Assembly: GCA_031552195.1 (NCBI GenBank)
Contig: JAVBMT010000001.1
Location: 10,104-74,103, forward strand
DNA: 64,000 nucleotides
Source: JAVBMP01 sp031552195
Lineage (GTDB): Bacteria > Desulfobacterota > Desulfovibrionia > Desulfovibrionales > Desulfovibrionaceae
Direction of reading: 5' to 3'
Position 1 is the stretch's first letter; every line of letters starts with the position of its first letter. Shown here piece after piece: positions 1 through 8,651 of the stretch. A model generated the notes under the pieces. That model made no database searches, had not been told where the DNA came from, and saw only the letters and a program-made list of their open reading frames with translations. The position numbers and the translations under genes are program-made.

Positions 1-731
1 ATTCCATAGGACAGGGCGAAGGACGATACGCCATGGCCTATTTGTTCCCGCTTGCCAGGGCGGGCCTTAAAGAGCAAGCCCAGGGCAGCCGTAATTATCA
101 GGCCGGCCAGCGCCCACAGCGCCTCCGGCGGAAAACGGCCAGGCGTGGCCGGCAGCAAACTTGATGGTCCGGCCGGCAGCTCGCCCAGGCTGGCGTAAAC
201 CAGGGTTTCAAGCAAAGCGAAAGCCGCAAGGAACATTTCGCCCGCGTTGGGCCGGTCGCTTCCGGCCTGCCCGGAAGCGGGCCGTATTATCCGGGCTGCG
301 GCTAACGCCAGCAGGACCATGGCCGCCGGAAGGCCGAGCATGGCGGGCTGGTTGGGAGCCGGAAGCGTGAAAGCGCGAAGGGCTATTCCGCCCAGGGCCA
401 GAGCGGCCAGAACCAGCCATAGGGTTCTGAAAGGCGCGCGTAGCCAGAAAATTCCCTGCCAGCTTTTGCCCCTGACCTTGCGGCGGGCCAGAAAGAAGAA
501 GAGCGGCAGCCCCAGCAGCCAGAGAGGGAAAGTTTCCGGAAAGTTAACGGCCCCGATCCGCTTCCACTGGAATATTCCGTAAGCGATAACGCCCGGCGTC
601 ACGCAAAGCCCGGAGAAAATGAACAGGCGCGCCGTCCGTTTGGCGCAAAGCAGAAAGGCCGCCAAGCTGGCGCTTAGAAGAAGCGGGAGGTAAAAGGCGC
701 AGATTTCCGCCGCCGGGCCGAGTAATTGCAA
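1..731 (-). CDS. Multi-spanning membrane protein, unknown (cut by left edge)
   Basis: The reading frame runs without a stop from a TTG at 731 to the window edge, so only about 243 N-terminal residues are visible. GGAGA lies five bases before the TTG and there is no ATG in frame nearby, which is why I chose this start. The protein is very hydrophobic: likely membrane helices near residues 8-30, 36-54, 66-82, 103-120, 130-150, 163-183 and 203-221, joined by short Arg/Lys-rich loops. I recognise no family motif. It diverges from maf, sharing a 195-base intergenic region. The codon use and the regular spacing of helices argue for a real gene; the function is open. Confidence 0.65.
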   Translation of the reverse strand, partial: MQLLGPAAEICAFYLPLLLSASLAAFLLCAKRTARLFIFSGLCVTPGVIAYGIFQWKRIGAVNFPETFPLWLLGLPLFFFLARRKVRGKSWQGIFWLRAPFRTLWLVLAALALGGIALRAFTLPAPNQPAMLGLPAAMVLLALAAARIIRPASGQAGSDRPNAGEMFLAAFALLETLVYASLGELPAGPSSLLPATPGRFPPEALWALAGLIITAALGLLFKARPGKREQIGHGVSSFALSYG

Positions 732-926
732 GTTTTCTCCAGTGTTGCAGCTGGTCTTGATCAAACCGGGCGGGTTTTCATTGCCTGCCGCCCTTGAAAT
801 TTCCGCTGGATGCGGTTAAGCAGTTTTGCGTCCTTTGCCAGGAACGTTCCTGCCCGGACGGGTTTGGCGGACCGGGCGCGGAACCGCGCCGGCATCAACT
901 TTCACTGCAAGGTAGAATGAAGCGGC

Positions 927-1547
927 ATGAGCATGTTCACTTCCGTCAATCCGTTGGTTCTGGCTTCGGCCTCGCCCCGCCGCAAGGAACTTTTGGGTTC
1001 TTTGGGCCTGCCTTTCCGCATCGTCGTGGGCGATACGCCCGAACCGGCCCCCTGGCCGGGCGAAAACCCCGGCGCTTACGCCACGCGTATGGCCCAGGCC
1101 AAAGGCCGGGCTGTGGCCGCGCGGGAGGGGCTGGAAAACTGCGCGGTCTTGGCGGCCGACACCGTAGTCGCGCTTGAGGGCGATATTATGGGAAAGCCCA
1201 AAGACCATGCCGAAGCCTTCGCCATGCTGAAACACCTTGCCGGAGCCACCCATACTGTTTTTACCGGTTGCTGCCTGCTTTTGCCGGAATCTTCAGGACG
1301 GGCGGAAAGGCTTTTTTCCGGAAAAAGCCTGGTAAGCATGTGGGCTTGCCCTGAAGAGGCCCTGTATGCCTACGCCCAGAGCGAAGAACCGATGGACAAG
1401 GCGGGAGCTTACGCCGTGCAGGGCGCCGGAGCTTTCCTGGTCAGCCGCATCGAAGGCTCGTGGTCTAACGTGGTCGGGCTGCCGCTTTCCGATCTGGTTG
1501 AAGTTTTGTTGGAAAACGGCGTAATCATGCCAGGCGGCCCGGCCTGA
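927..1547 (+). CDS. maf: Maf-family nucleotide pyrophosphatase
   Basis: A 206-residue Maf/YhdE-type protein, a house-cleaning enzyme that hydrolyses non-canonical or modified nucleoside triphosphates to the monophosphate. The family signature is at the N-terminus: LVLASASPRRKELL near residues 10-23, with the phosphate-binding Ser and Arg residues, followed by the conserved AADTVV (Asp is the expected catalytic/metal residue) and the GKP of the loop after it. Length is normal for the family. Another ATG lies two codons inside; either could be used. It is a single gene, convergent with rlmB, whose stop abuts it directly. Confidence 0.93.
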   Translation: MSMFTSVNPLVLASASPRRKELLGSLGLPFRIVVGDTPEPAPWPGENPGAYATRMAQAKGRAVAAREGLENCAVLAADTVVALEGDIMGKPKDHAEAFAMLKHLAGATHTVFTGCCLLLPESSGRAERLFSGKSLVSMWACPEEALYAYAQSEEPMDKAGAYAVQGAGAFLVSRIEGSWSNVVGLPLSDLVEVLLENGVIMPGGPA

Positions 1548-2576
1548 TCAGCCGTTCTTTTTCAAATTCCGCGCGAATTCTCCCAAAATAATGGCCCCGG
1601 CCTGGGCCACGTTCAGCGAATCAAACTCGCGCAACATGGGTATATGAAGCAGTTTGGCGCAGCGTTTGGCTATGCCCGGACGCAGGCCGCCTTCCTCTCC
1701 GCCCAGCGCCAGCACGGCCGGCAGGCGCGGCGTGAAATCAAACACGCTTTCCGTACCCTCGGTTTGCATGGCGGCCCCGTAAACAGTAAAGCCGCGTTCT
1801 TCCGCCTCGTCAAGGGCCTGGGAAAGATTTGCCGCCTTGGCCACCGGAAGCCTGGCCAAGGCGCCGGCCGAAGCCTTGACCGCCGCTCCTCCGAGGTAAA
1901 CTCCGTTATGCCTGGGAACGACCAGGCCGGCCCCGCCCAGGGCGTAAAGGGTGCGGGCCAGAGTTCCGGCGTTGCCGGGGTCTTGCACCTGGTCAAGCGC
2001 CAGGATGAGGGGCATGGGGTTGTCCATAACTCCATCCAGCAGCGCGCCGAATTCCATAAAACCGGCCGGATAAAGCCTGGCCAGCACGCCCTGGCTGCTG
2101 CCCGAGGCGTGCCTGCCCGCCAGTTTTTCCAGCAGGCTGTTGTCTACCAGGGAAAAACGCACCTCGGCCGCGCGGCAGAGGTCGAGGATTTCTTCGCTGC
2201 GTTTGTCTCGGCGTCCTTTGCGTATAAAGACGGAATCCACCCTGGAAGGGTCGGAGCGCAAAATTTCCAGCACCGGGTTAACCCCATGCAAAAGCACGCC
2301 GTCTTCTTCCTGGCCTGACTCTTCCCGCCGTTGCCCGGAGCGTTCCGGTTCAGCCCCTTCCCCTCCGCCGCGTTTTTGGCCGTCATATTTTTGCCGGGCG
2401 CGCGCTTGTTCCGCCCGGCTTTCGCCAAAGGGGGGCCTGGGCCGTTCCCTCCGGCCTGCGGAAGGCGTTTCCCGGCCGGGCCGTTCTTCCGGCGCTCTTC
2501 CGGAACCGGCGGCGCGTTGCCGGCCTTCGCTTTTTTGCTTGAAAGGAGAGCGGGCGAAAGGGTCTTTTTCTGGCAT
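1548..2576 (-). CDS. rlmB: 23S rRNA 2'-O-ribose methyltransferase, RlmB/TrmH (SpoU) family
   Basis: SpoU-family SAM-dependent RNA 2'-O-methyltransferase, most like RlmB, which methylates G2251 of 23S rRNA. The catalytic part starts near residue 92 with the substrate-binding domain (LLHGVNPVLEIL). The three SPOUT knot motifs follow: DQVQDPGNAGTLART (motif 1), LALGGEEGGLRPGI (motif 2) and the C-terminal IPM...SLNVAQAGAIILGE (motif 3). About 90 N-terminal residues rich in Arg, Gly, Pro and Glu precede it. They are low-complexity and basic, so probably an RNA-contact tail. GGAGAAGAC precedes the ATG and supports this start. TrmH-type tRNA activity cannot be excluded. Confidence 0.88.
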   Translation of the reverse strand: MPEKDPFARSPFKQKSEGRQRAAGSGRAPEERPGRETPSAGRRERPRPPFGESRAEQARARQKYDGQKRGGGEGAEPERSGQRREESGQEEDGVLLHGVNPVLEILRSDPSRVDSVFIRKGRRDKRSEEILDLCRAAEVRFSLVDNSLLEKLAGRHASGSSQGVLARLYPAGFMEFGALLDGVMDNPMPLILALDQVQDPGNAGTLARTLYALGGAGLVVPRHNGVYLGGAAVKASAGALARLPVAKAANLSQALDEAEERGFTVYGAAMQTEGTESVFDFTPRLPAVLALGGEEGGLRPGIAKRCAKLLHIPMLREFDSLNVAQAGAIILGEFARNLKKNG

Positions 2577-2702
2577 GTCTTCTCCGGTTGCCTACAGGGT
2601 GAAGTTAAGATAAGGTGCATTGGATTTTGGCAACAAATCGCTTTTTAAGCAACGTCTAAAACGCCTTGTGCCCACCGGCCGGTTAAAAAATACGGAAAAA
2701 TA

Positions 2703-4430
2703 ATGCAAAAAAATATTCCACGCGCCTTTGTAGAATCTTTAACGCCCGACCGCCTTTCTTATCTTTTTCTCCTGCTTATCCTTCCCGGCCTCCTGTTTCT
2801 TTCAGCCTGCGGCAAAACCGTCCCTTCAAGCCAGGGCCCAGGAGTTCCTTTGCTGGAAGATGAAATAATCGAGCCGCCGGTTTTGCCGGAAGACGACGGC
2901 CTGCCGCTCAGCGCGGAAGAACGCAAGGCCATGCAGTCTACAGGCGAGCTTGACGCCGGGCTGAGCACGGAAGAACTGCGCCAGGTGCAGCTGCATTTCA
3001 AATTTTACGTGCACAAGCACCGTAAAACCTTTGAGCGCTACCTGGCCCGCTCCGAAGCCTATTTGCCCTATGTCAAGAAGGTGCTGAGAGAGCGCGGCGT
3101 GCCGGAGGAAGTGGCCTACCTGGCCATTGTGGAAAGCGGGTTCAACCCGAACGCGGTTTCTCCGGCCGGGGCGGTGGGAATGTGGCAGTTCATGCCTTTT
3201 ACCGGGAAAAAATACGGCTTGGCCCAGGATTCATGGGTTGACGAGCGGCGTGATCCGTTTCAGGCCACCGGCGCGGCGGCGGACTACCTCAACAAGCTGC
3301 ACGGAGATTTCGGCGACTGGCTTTTCGCTATAGCCGCTTACAACGCGGGTGAGGGAAAAATCGGCAAGGCCATAGAATGCACCGGCGCGAACGACTTTTT
3401 CGAGCTTTGCCGCCTTAACGACACCATCCCGGAAGAAAAAACCCGCCTGAAGAACGAAACGCAGCAGTATGTTCCGCGTTTTCTGGCGGTTTGCAAGATA
3501 ATGCGCAACCTTGAAATTCTCGGTTTCAAAGAGCCGAACCCGAATTTCGGGCTTGACCTGGCGCCTGTAGAGGTTCCGCCCGGAACCAGCCTTGGCGGCC
3601 TGGCCGCTAAGGCCGGAATGAGCTGGAACGAATTTTCCGACCTCAACCCGGGTTTCAGGCGTAAGATAAGCCCGCCTTCCGCTTCATCGCGCGCCTATCT
3701 TCCCAAGGGGGCGTCCGAAAACGCCGTTGCCTGGCTGAAGACGCCGGAATCAAAAATCTACGCCGGCTGGACGGAATACAAGGTGCGCAAGGGCGACAGC
3801 CTTGGGGCCATAGCCAAGCGCTACGGCATTCCGGCTTCGGCCATCAGAACGGCCAACCGCCTTAAAAACGACAGACTTTCCGTGGGGCAGGCCCTGCTTG
3901 TGCCCTCCAGCTCCAAGGATGCGGCTGAGCTTCAAGGCAAGATAGAAGCCAGAACCGTGGTCAAGAGCAAGCCTGAAGGGCGGGTGCCCGGACAAAAGAC
4001 GCCGGAACGGCAATCGGCCCGCCTGAACCCGGTCAAGGATAAGTATACCGTGTGCAAGGGCGATACGCTCAGCTCCATAGCCCGGCAATACGGCCTGACT
4101 CCGTCCGACGTGCGTACTGCCAACGGCTTTGCCGTGGGTTTTTCCGATCTGAAAGTCGGTCAAAAACTGCTTATTCCCGATGCTGGGAAAAAAGGCGCGG
4201 CGCCGGAAGCTGCGGCCAAGCCCGCCGCGAAACCGGCGGGACCGGCGGAACGGGGCCTCGCCCCTGAACAATCCGCCGCGGGAGGCTCGGGCAGGGTGAT
4301 AACCGTGCAGCCGGGCGACACGCTCTATTCGCTCGCCAGCAAGAACAAGGTAAGCGTTGAAAGCCTGCGCAAGGTCAACGGCCTTGGAGGAAACGATATA
4401 AAAACCGGGCAGAGGCTGCGCTTGCCCTAG
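2703..4430 (+). CDS. mltD: Membrane-bound lytic murein transglycosylase D with LysM repeats
   Basis: A 575-residue peptidoglycan lytic transglycosylase. It opens with a lipoprotein-type signal (hydrophobic stretch ending LLFLSACGK near residues 28-38, Cys as the lipidation site), so it should be anchored in the outer membrane. The SLT domain is near residues 125-245 with AIVESGFNPNAVSPAGAVGMWQ holding the catalytic Glu. Three clear LysM repeats follow (YKVRKGDSLGAIAKRYG, YTVCKGDTLSSIARQYG and ITVQPGDTLYSLASKNK), and a degenerate one (VPPGTSLGGLAAKAG) sits between SLT and the first. It cleaves the glycan strand to 1,6-anhydromuropeptides. Ala/Pro-rich linkers separate the LysMs. The ribosome site is weak. 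Confidence 0.93.
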   Translation: MQKNIPRAFVESLTPDRLSYLFLLLILPGLLFLSACGKTVPSSQGPGVPLLEDEIIEPPVLPEDDGLPLSAEERKAMQSTGELDAGLSTEELRQVQLHFKFYVHKHRKTFERYLARSEAYLPYVKKVLRERGVPEEVAYLAIVESGFNPNAVSPAGAVGMWQFMPFTGKKYGLAQDSWVDERRDPFQATGAAADYLNKLHGDFGDWLFAIAAYNAGEGKIGKAIECTGANDFFELCRLNDTIPEEKTRLKNETQQYVPRFLAVCKIMRNLEILGFKEPNPNFGLDLAPVEVPPGTSLGGLAAKAGMSWNEFSDLNPGFRRKISPPSASSRAYLPKGASENAVAWLKTPESKIYAGWTEYKVRKGDSLGAIAKRYGIPASAIRTANRLKNDRLSVGQALLVPSSSKDAAELQGKIEARTVVKSKPEGRVPGQKTPERQSARLNPVKDKYTVCKGDTLSSIARQYGLTPSDVRTANGFAVGFSDLKVGQKLLIPDAGKKGAAPEAAAKPAAKPAGPAERGLAPEQSAAGGSGRVITVQPGDTLYSLASKNKVSVESLRKVNGLGGNDIKTGQRLRLP

Positions 4431-4443
4431 GCTGTTCTTCATA

Positions 4444-6129
4444 ATGAAGATATTGCTGCTTAACCTGACCCGCTTTGGCGACCTGCTGCAAAGCCAGGCC
4501 GCCATAAACAGCCTGAACGGGCTGGCTCCGGGCTTTTCCGCGCCCGGAGCCGCGAACGGCCTGGCTACTTTGAGCGGGCCGCATGAGGTCGCTCTGGCCT
4601 GCCTGGAAAATTTTGCTGAAACCGCTGATCTGCTCTCCGGGCTGAAAGCGGTTTTTCCTTTTTCGGGCAGCGCCGTTTTAAAGCCGCTGGCCCCCGGAAG
4701 CGGCGCGGGCTGGACGGAAGCCCTGGCCGCCCTGTATGCCTGGCGCGCTTCCGTGGAAGCTTTCGGGCCGGACGTAATCTGCAACCTTACGCCTTCGCTG
4801 TCCGCCCGCCTGCTGGCCCGCCACTGCGCCGGCCAAGGGCCGGTATACGGCTTCGGAGTGGACAATTTCGGCTTCAGGCAGGACAACTCCCCCTGGGCGG
4901 TTTTCTTGCAGGCCGCTTCCACAGCGCGGGGGGTAAGCCCTTTCAATATTGTCGATCTGTTCCGGGCAGTGGCTGGAAACAGCCGCCCGGCCTCCTGCCC
5001 TTGCGCTTTTTCAGCCTATGGCGGCAAAGCCGCCGACTCAGCCCTGCGCCGCCCGGCGGAGGCTGAAATCGCGGGCCTGCGCCTGCGCCTGGAGGGGGAG
5101 CTTGGAGCGGAAGAGCGCTTCGCCCTTAAAGGGTTTGTGGCCCTGCAAACCGGCGCCAGCGAAGAGCGCCGCCGCTGGCCGCTGGAGCATTTCGCCGAAG
5201 TGGGCGACGCGCTCTGGCGTGATTTCCGCCTTATGCCCCTGCTGTTGGGCAGCCTGGGGGAAAAGGCCCTGGGCGAACGCTATGCCGCTCTTGCCGAAGG
5301 GCCGCATATTTCCTTGATCGGGCGCACCAGCCAGCCGGAACTTGCCGCCGCCCTGTGTTTATCTTCGCTTTTAATAAGCAATGACACCGGCACAATGCAT
5401 CTGGCCGCCGGGCTTGAAGTTCCGGTTTTGGCCATTTTTCTCGCCACGGCCCAGCCTTGGGACACCGGACCCTACCTGGCCGGCAGCTGTTCGCTTGAGG
5501 CCGACCTGCCCTGCCACCCCTGCCCTTTCGGGCAGGCCTGCCCGCACGATTTACGCTGCCGCACGGCCGTAAGCCCGGCCTTGGTGGGAAAACTGGCGGC
5601 GGCTTTTCTGCGGGAAGGCTCTTTTGCCGCCGCCTCAGTCAAAAATGAAGGAGCGCGGGTCTGGCAGGCTGAATACGACGCTTACGGTTTTATGGATTTA
5701 AAATCCCTTTCCGGGCATGAGCGAGAAGAACGCGGCCTGTGGATGCATGCCCAGCGCGTATTTTTACGTCATTTTCTTGACCTGGAGGCCGGCCTGGATT
5801 TCGTGCCGCCCGGCCTGCCGCTGTTGAGCGGGCCGCTGCCGGGTGTTGAAAAACTCAGGTCCAGCCTTGGGACGGTGCGCGCCCTGAACGGGCTTCTGGC
5901 GGAGCAGGGCGAGCTTTTGCTGCGAAACCCTTTGCCACGGCTGCGGGAGAAATTTTTGCAAGGTTGGCAAAAAACCGCCCTGGCCTGGGAAACAGGCCCG
6001 GAGTTGCGGGCTATCAGCCTGCTTTGGCGCGAAAACACCCAGAGCAGAAGCGGCAGCCTTGAAGAGACCCTGCTTTGCCTGCGCAATTACAATACCCTGC
6101 TGGACTGGCTGCTGCGCGAACTGCGTTGA
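4444..6129 (+). CDS. Glycosyltransferase family 9 (heptosyltransferase-like), extended
   Basis: GT9-type enzyme, the family of LPS heptosyltransferases that use ADP-heptose at the inner membrane. N-terminal KILLLNLTRFGDLLQSQAA is the classic GT9 opening, and ISNDTGTMHLAAGLEVPVLAIF near residues 315-335 is the sugar-nucleotide site. The catalytic region ends near residue 390 after a Cys cluster (CHPCPFGQACPHDLRC). About 170 further residues, largely helical by composition, have no match I know; GT9 enzymes are usually about 350 residues. It starts 13 bases after mltD, so the two are probably co-transcribed. The exact acceptor cannot be read from sequence. Confidence 0.85.
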   Translation: MKILLLNLTRFGDLLQSQAAINSLNGLAPGFSAPGAANGLATLSGPHEVALACLENFAETADLLSGLKAVFPFSGSAVLKPLAPGSGAGWTEALAALYAWRASVEAFGPDVICNLTPSLSARLLARHCAGQGPVYGFGVDNFGFRQDNSPWAVFLQAASTARGVSPFNIVDLFRAVAGNSRPASCPCAFSAYGGKAADSALRRPAEAEIAGLRLRLEGELGAEERFALKGFVALQTGASEERRRWPLEHFAEVGDALWRDFRLMPLLLGSLGEKALGERYAALAEGPHISLIGRTSQPELAAALCLSSLLISNDTGTMHLAAGLEVPVLAIFLATAQPWDTGPYLAGSCSLEADLPCHPCPFGQACPHDLRCRTAVSPALVGKLAAAFLREGSFAAASVKNEGARVWQAEYDAYGFMDLKSLSGHEREERGLWMHAQRVFLRHFLDLEAGLDFVPPGLPLLSGPLPGVEKLRSSLGTVRALNGLLAEQGELLLRNPLPRLREKFLQGWQKTALAWETGPELRAISLLWRENTQSRSGSLEETLLCLRNYNTLLDWLLRELR

Positions 6130-6183
6130 GGCTTTCCACCGAAAAATAACCTTTCCCGGTTTTATTCTTATCTTCTTTATATT

Positions 6184-6199
6184 TGGCACGTTGATTGCA
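6184..6199 (+). promoter_or_regulatory. Sigma-54 (RpoN) promoter
   Basis: TGGCACG, four bases, then TTGCA is an exact match to the -24/-12 consensus TGGCACG-N4-TTGCW, with the GG and GC dinucleotides correctly spaced. It is 70 bases before the ATG at 6269, and the stretch around it is A+T-rich. No other match of this quality was seen in the window. An enhancer-binding activator would be needed; its site is not identified, although the upstream gene's 3' end could hold one. Confidence 0.85.
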
Positions 6200-6268
6200 T
6201 GTAAGCTGGCACAACCTGACGTTTCTGCCGAATCGTCAAATATATGTCAACCCAACAAGGAGCATGCA

Positions 6269-6874
6269 ATGATTATTATTGACGGTAAAACCACCGACAT
6301 GCAAACGGGCAATTTCGCCAACCTTGAGGAAATGCTCGTTAAGGCCATGCATGACAAAGCCCTGGAAAACCGAGTTGTTACCGATGTGTATGTCAACAGC
6401 GAAGCCTTTTCGGAAATTTATCCGCACCAGGCCAGCGACATTGACGCCGGTGAAGTGAACAAGCTGGAAATTTGCAGCGTATCCGTGGAAGAACTGGCCG
6501 CCGACGTCACTACCGAACTTTACAAGGTCATCACCCTTATGACCTCCGGCGGCAAGCGCGTGGCCTCACTGCTGCGTCAGGCCGACCTGGGCGAAGGGCT
6601 TGAGGTTCTGCAGGACGTTCTTGACGTAACACGCAATTTCATGGGCACCGTGGATCTTCTGCGCAGCAGCTATCCGGTTGCCGGGGCCAGCGTCATGTTG
6701 GGCCTGGCGGAAAAACTTTCCGCCAACCTTGAAGAAATGAGCGAAGTAATGATCAACGAAGACTGGCTGCTTCTGGCCGACCTCATGGAATATGAATTCA
6801 TTCCGGTTTGCAACGAGTGGAACGCCGTAGTGGGTGAAATAGCCAACAGCATCCAGATTGCAAGGGCTGCCTGA
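6269..6874 (+). CDS. Uncharacterised 201-residue protein under sigma-54 control
   Basis: The start is the ATG at 6269, because AAGGAG lies seven bases upstream and the sigma-54 promoter is just before it; the frame stays open further upstream, but that part would include the promoter. The protein begins MIIIDGKTTDMQTGNF and is acidic and mostly helical, with no signal peptide or membrane segment. Residues 20-70 resemble a small globular domain; the rest is long amphipathic helix (LGLAEKLSANLEEMSEVM). I do not recognise the family. Sigma-54 controls flagellar and other surface genes in Desulfovibrio, and the next gene looks like an export chaperone, so a flagellar role is a guess. Confidence 0.75.
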   Translation: MIIIDGKTTDMQTGNFANLEEMLVKAMHDKALENRVVTDVYVNSEAFSEIYPHQASDIDAGEVNKLEICSVSVEELAADVTTELYKVITLMTSGGKRVASLLRQADLGEGLEVLQDVLDVTRNFMGTVDLLRSSYPVAGASVMLGLAEKLSANLEEMSEVMINEDWLLLADLMEYEFIPVCNEWNAVVGEIANSIQIARAA

Positions 6875-6878
6875 GGCC

Positions 6879-7226
6879 ATGTCCGCCGGATTGGAGCTTC
6901 TTGAACAGGCTATCGCTCTGGCAGAGCGGGAAATGCTTCTCATGGAAGGGGATAGCATGGAAGGCCTGGAAGAAAGCGTTACCCTGAGGGAAGGGCTGCT
7001 TGAAAAAGCATGGGAACAGCGCGCCGGCTGCGATGAACGGCTTTACGCGGAAAAATTGGCTGAGCTGCAAACCCTGCAGCGTGAACTGGAACTGAAGGCT
7101 GAAACCTTGAGGCTTAAACTGCGCGAGGTGATGAAAGCTGAAAAAGAAATGGACGCGGTTCTGAGCCGTTACGGAAATTCCGGCGGCAAGCAGAAGCGGC
7201 CGTATTTCTTCAGCAAGCTTTCCTGA
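6879..7226 (+). CDS. Small coiled-coil protein, FlgN/FliT-like in character
   Basis: A 115-residue, strongly helical and charged protein starting at the ATG at 6879, four bases after the previous stop; an upstream TTG at 6858 lacks a ribosome site. The heptad-like run LQTLQRELELKAETLRLKLREVMKAEKEMDAVL predicts a coiled coil, and the C-terminus is basic. Size, acidity and helical form recall flagellar export chaperones such as FlgN or FliT, but no diagnostic motif is present, so this is a resemblance and not an assignment. It is the second and last gene of the sigma-54 unit, closed by a hairpin with a T-run at about 7350. Confidence 0.7.
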   Translation: MSAGLELLEQAIALAEREMLLMEGDSMEGLEESVTLREGLLEKAWEQRAGCDERLYAEKLAELQTLQRELELKAETLRLKLREVMKAEKEMDAVLSRYGNSGGKQKRPYFFSKLS

Positions 7227-7329
7227 AACCGCCCGTATCGCGGACAATTATGATCGGTTGGGCGGTTGCCGCGCGGTCGCCCGCAAGCGGGCGGTTCCGG
7301 AGCCATGTTGATTTGCGCAAGAATATGAG

Positions 7330-7366
7330 AAGGGTGGAGGCAAACGCTTCCGCCCTTTTTGCTTTT
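7330..7366 (+). terminator. Intrinsic terminator of the sigma-54 unit
   Basis: A 12-bp stem (7330-7341 with 7346-7357, two G-T pairs) around an AAAC loop runs into TTTTT then GCTTTT. It lies about 100 bases after the stop at 7226. A second small perfect hairpin, CGCCCGC-AA-GCGGGCG, sits before it at 7278-7293. Confidence 0.75.
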
Positions 7367-7453
7367 GCGGCGTCCGGAAATCCGTCCTGGCGGCGTTCTT
7401 TCACGCGCTTGCGCGTTTGAAATCATCCGGGCGTTTTCTAAAGTTAAAATGAT

Positions 7454-8641
7454 CTAAGCGCAGAGTTCAAGAAGCCCCAGGCAGGCGGCGTCCGGGTCAA
7501 GGCAGCGTTCCGTCTGCCCTGAACTTCGGTTCACCAGGGGAAGGTCAATTATTTCAATTCCCAGTTCTTCCAGCAGCTCATAAGGCACCCCGCCAGGGTA
7601 TTCGCCCTGTTCAAGGTCGAGCAGCACGGCGCTGAGGAAGCGCCCGGCCGGTTGCGGATCAAGAAAATCGCGGTTCATGACAGACAGCAGGAATTTTATC
7701 TGCGCTTCAAGGGTTTTTCCGGACAATTCCGGGTCAGGCCTGAAGTTGGGCATGAAAATTTTGGGGCAGGGATTGGAGGCGATGGCCTGCCCGACGCCGG
7801 AAGGAAGCAGGTTTGCCACAACGCTGGAATAGAAGCTGCCTATGGGGTAGCAGATCAGGTCCGCCCTGTGCACCAGCTCCGCGTTTTGCCCCGAGAGGCG
7901 GATTTCGGCCGGTTCAGGGTCGTTAATGGTCTGGGTGAGCCAGATATCCGTGATCGGCCCGGTCAGGGAGGTCGGGTAGCGGCTTTTGCCGGTGAAACGG
8001 TGCTGCCCCATGATTACCGCTCCAGAGCAGTCCTTTACCGCAAGATGGGCCGGAATTTCGCTGATGCCGCGCACGGTTCCGCGCACGTCAAGCAGGCGCG
8101 AGAAAAAAAACATGGCCTTGTTTAGGCTGCGGCAGTTGTCAAGGTAGCCGGCGGCCAGCATCAGATTGCCAAGGCTGGCCCCGCGCAGGTCGAAGTCGTC
8201 AGGCATCAGGGCGTGGAATTTCTGCATGTACGAGCGGAAAATTCCCCGGCTTGATCCCGGCAAACTTTTCATCAGGGGGTGCGCGCCGCTGCAAAGCCGG
8301 TTGAATTCGTCGCGCAGGGTTTGCTCGCTGCCGTCTTCCGGCAGGCGGGCCGCGAAAAGGGCGTAGATTTCCTGGTTGCCGGGAATTTGCAGGTCGGTCA
8401 GGGCCATAAGGCGATAGCGCAGGTCACCCACCGCCGGCATGTTGAAGTGGCGGCGCAGCACTGCCGAACTGCCGCCGGAATCGAAAGTCGTGATCAGGTG
8501 GACGGAGTTGTGGGTATAGGCCGGAAGGGCGTGCGAGAGGCCGCGCAGGGCTGTTCCGCCGCTGAAGAAGAGCAGGCGGGGCCCGAGTTCCGGAGCGAGG
8601 TGGCGCTTTCTACGCGCGGCTTTCTTAAGGCGTATCTGCAT
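7454..8641 (-). CDS. CofD/YvcK-family protein, GAK-system type
   Basis: About 395 residues from the ATG at 8641; an upstream start at 8683 would run through a perfect hairpin, so I prefer the shorter form. The family signature is at the N-terminus: FFSGGTALRGLSHALPAYTHN then TTFDSGGSSAVLRRHFNMPAVGDLRYRLMAL, which matches the GGGTG...DDGGSS...PGDIR pattern of CofD/YvcK proteins. CofD makes the F420 precursor; YvcK-type members have roles in wall and carbon regulation. The form here looks most like the CofD-like member of the Desulfovibrio GAK cluster (with an ATP-grasp and an HPr-kinase-like protein), yet neither partner is beside it. It follows the acyl-CoA synthetase in the same direction. 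Confidence 0.8.
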   Translation of the reverse strand: MQIRLKKAARRKRHLAPELGPRLLFFSGGTALRGLSHALPAYTHNSVHLITTFDSGGSSAVLRRHFNMPAVGDLRYRLMALTDLQIPGNQEIYALFAARLPEDGSEQTLRDEFNRLCSGAHPLMKSLPGSSRGIFRSYMQKFHALMPDDFDLRGASLGNLMLAAGYLDNCRSLNKAMFFFSRLLDVRGTVRGISEIPAHLAVKDCSGAVIMGQHRFTGKSRYPTSLTGPITDIWLTQTINDPEPAEIRLSGQNAELVHRADLICYPIGSFYSSVVANLLPSGVGQAIASNPCPKIFMPNFRPDPELSGKTLEAQIKFLLSVMNRDFLDPQPAGRFLSAVLLDLEQGEYPGGVPYELLEELGIEIIDLPLVNRSSGQTERCLDPDAACLGLLELCA

Positions 8642-8651
8642 CGCAATTTTT

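Noticed and set aside
2627..2642. TGGCA-type sequence before mltD as a sigma-54 promoter
   Set aside because: The GG to GC distance is one base short and the TTGC element is missing.
3750..4946. A 398-codon minus-strand open frame across mltD and the GT9 gene
   Set aside because: It crosses two real genes and has no motif.
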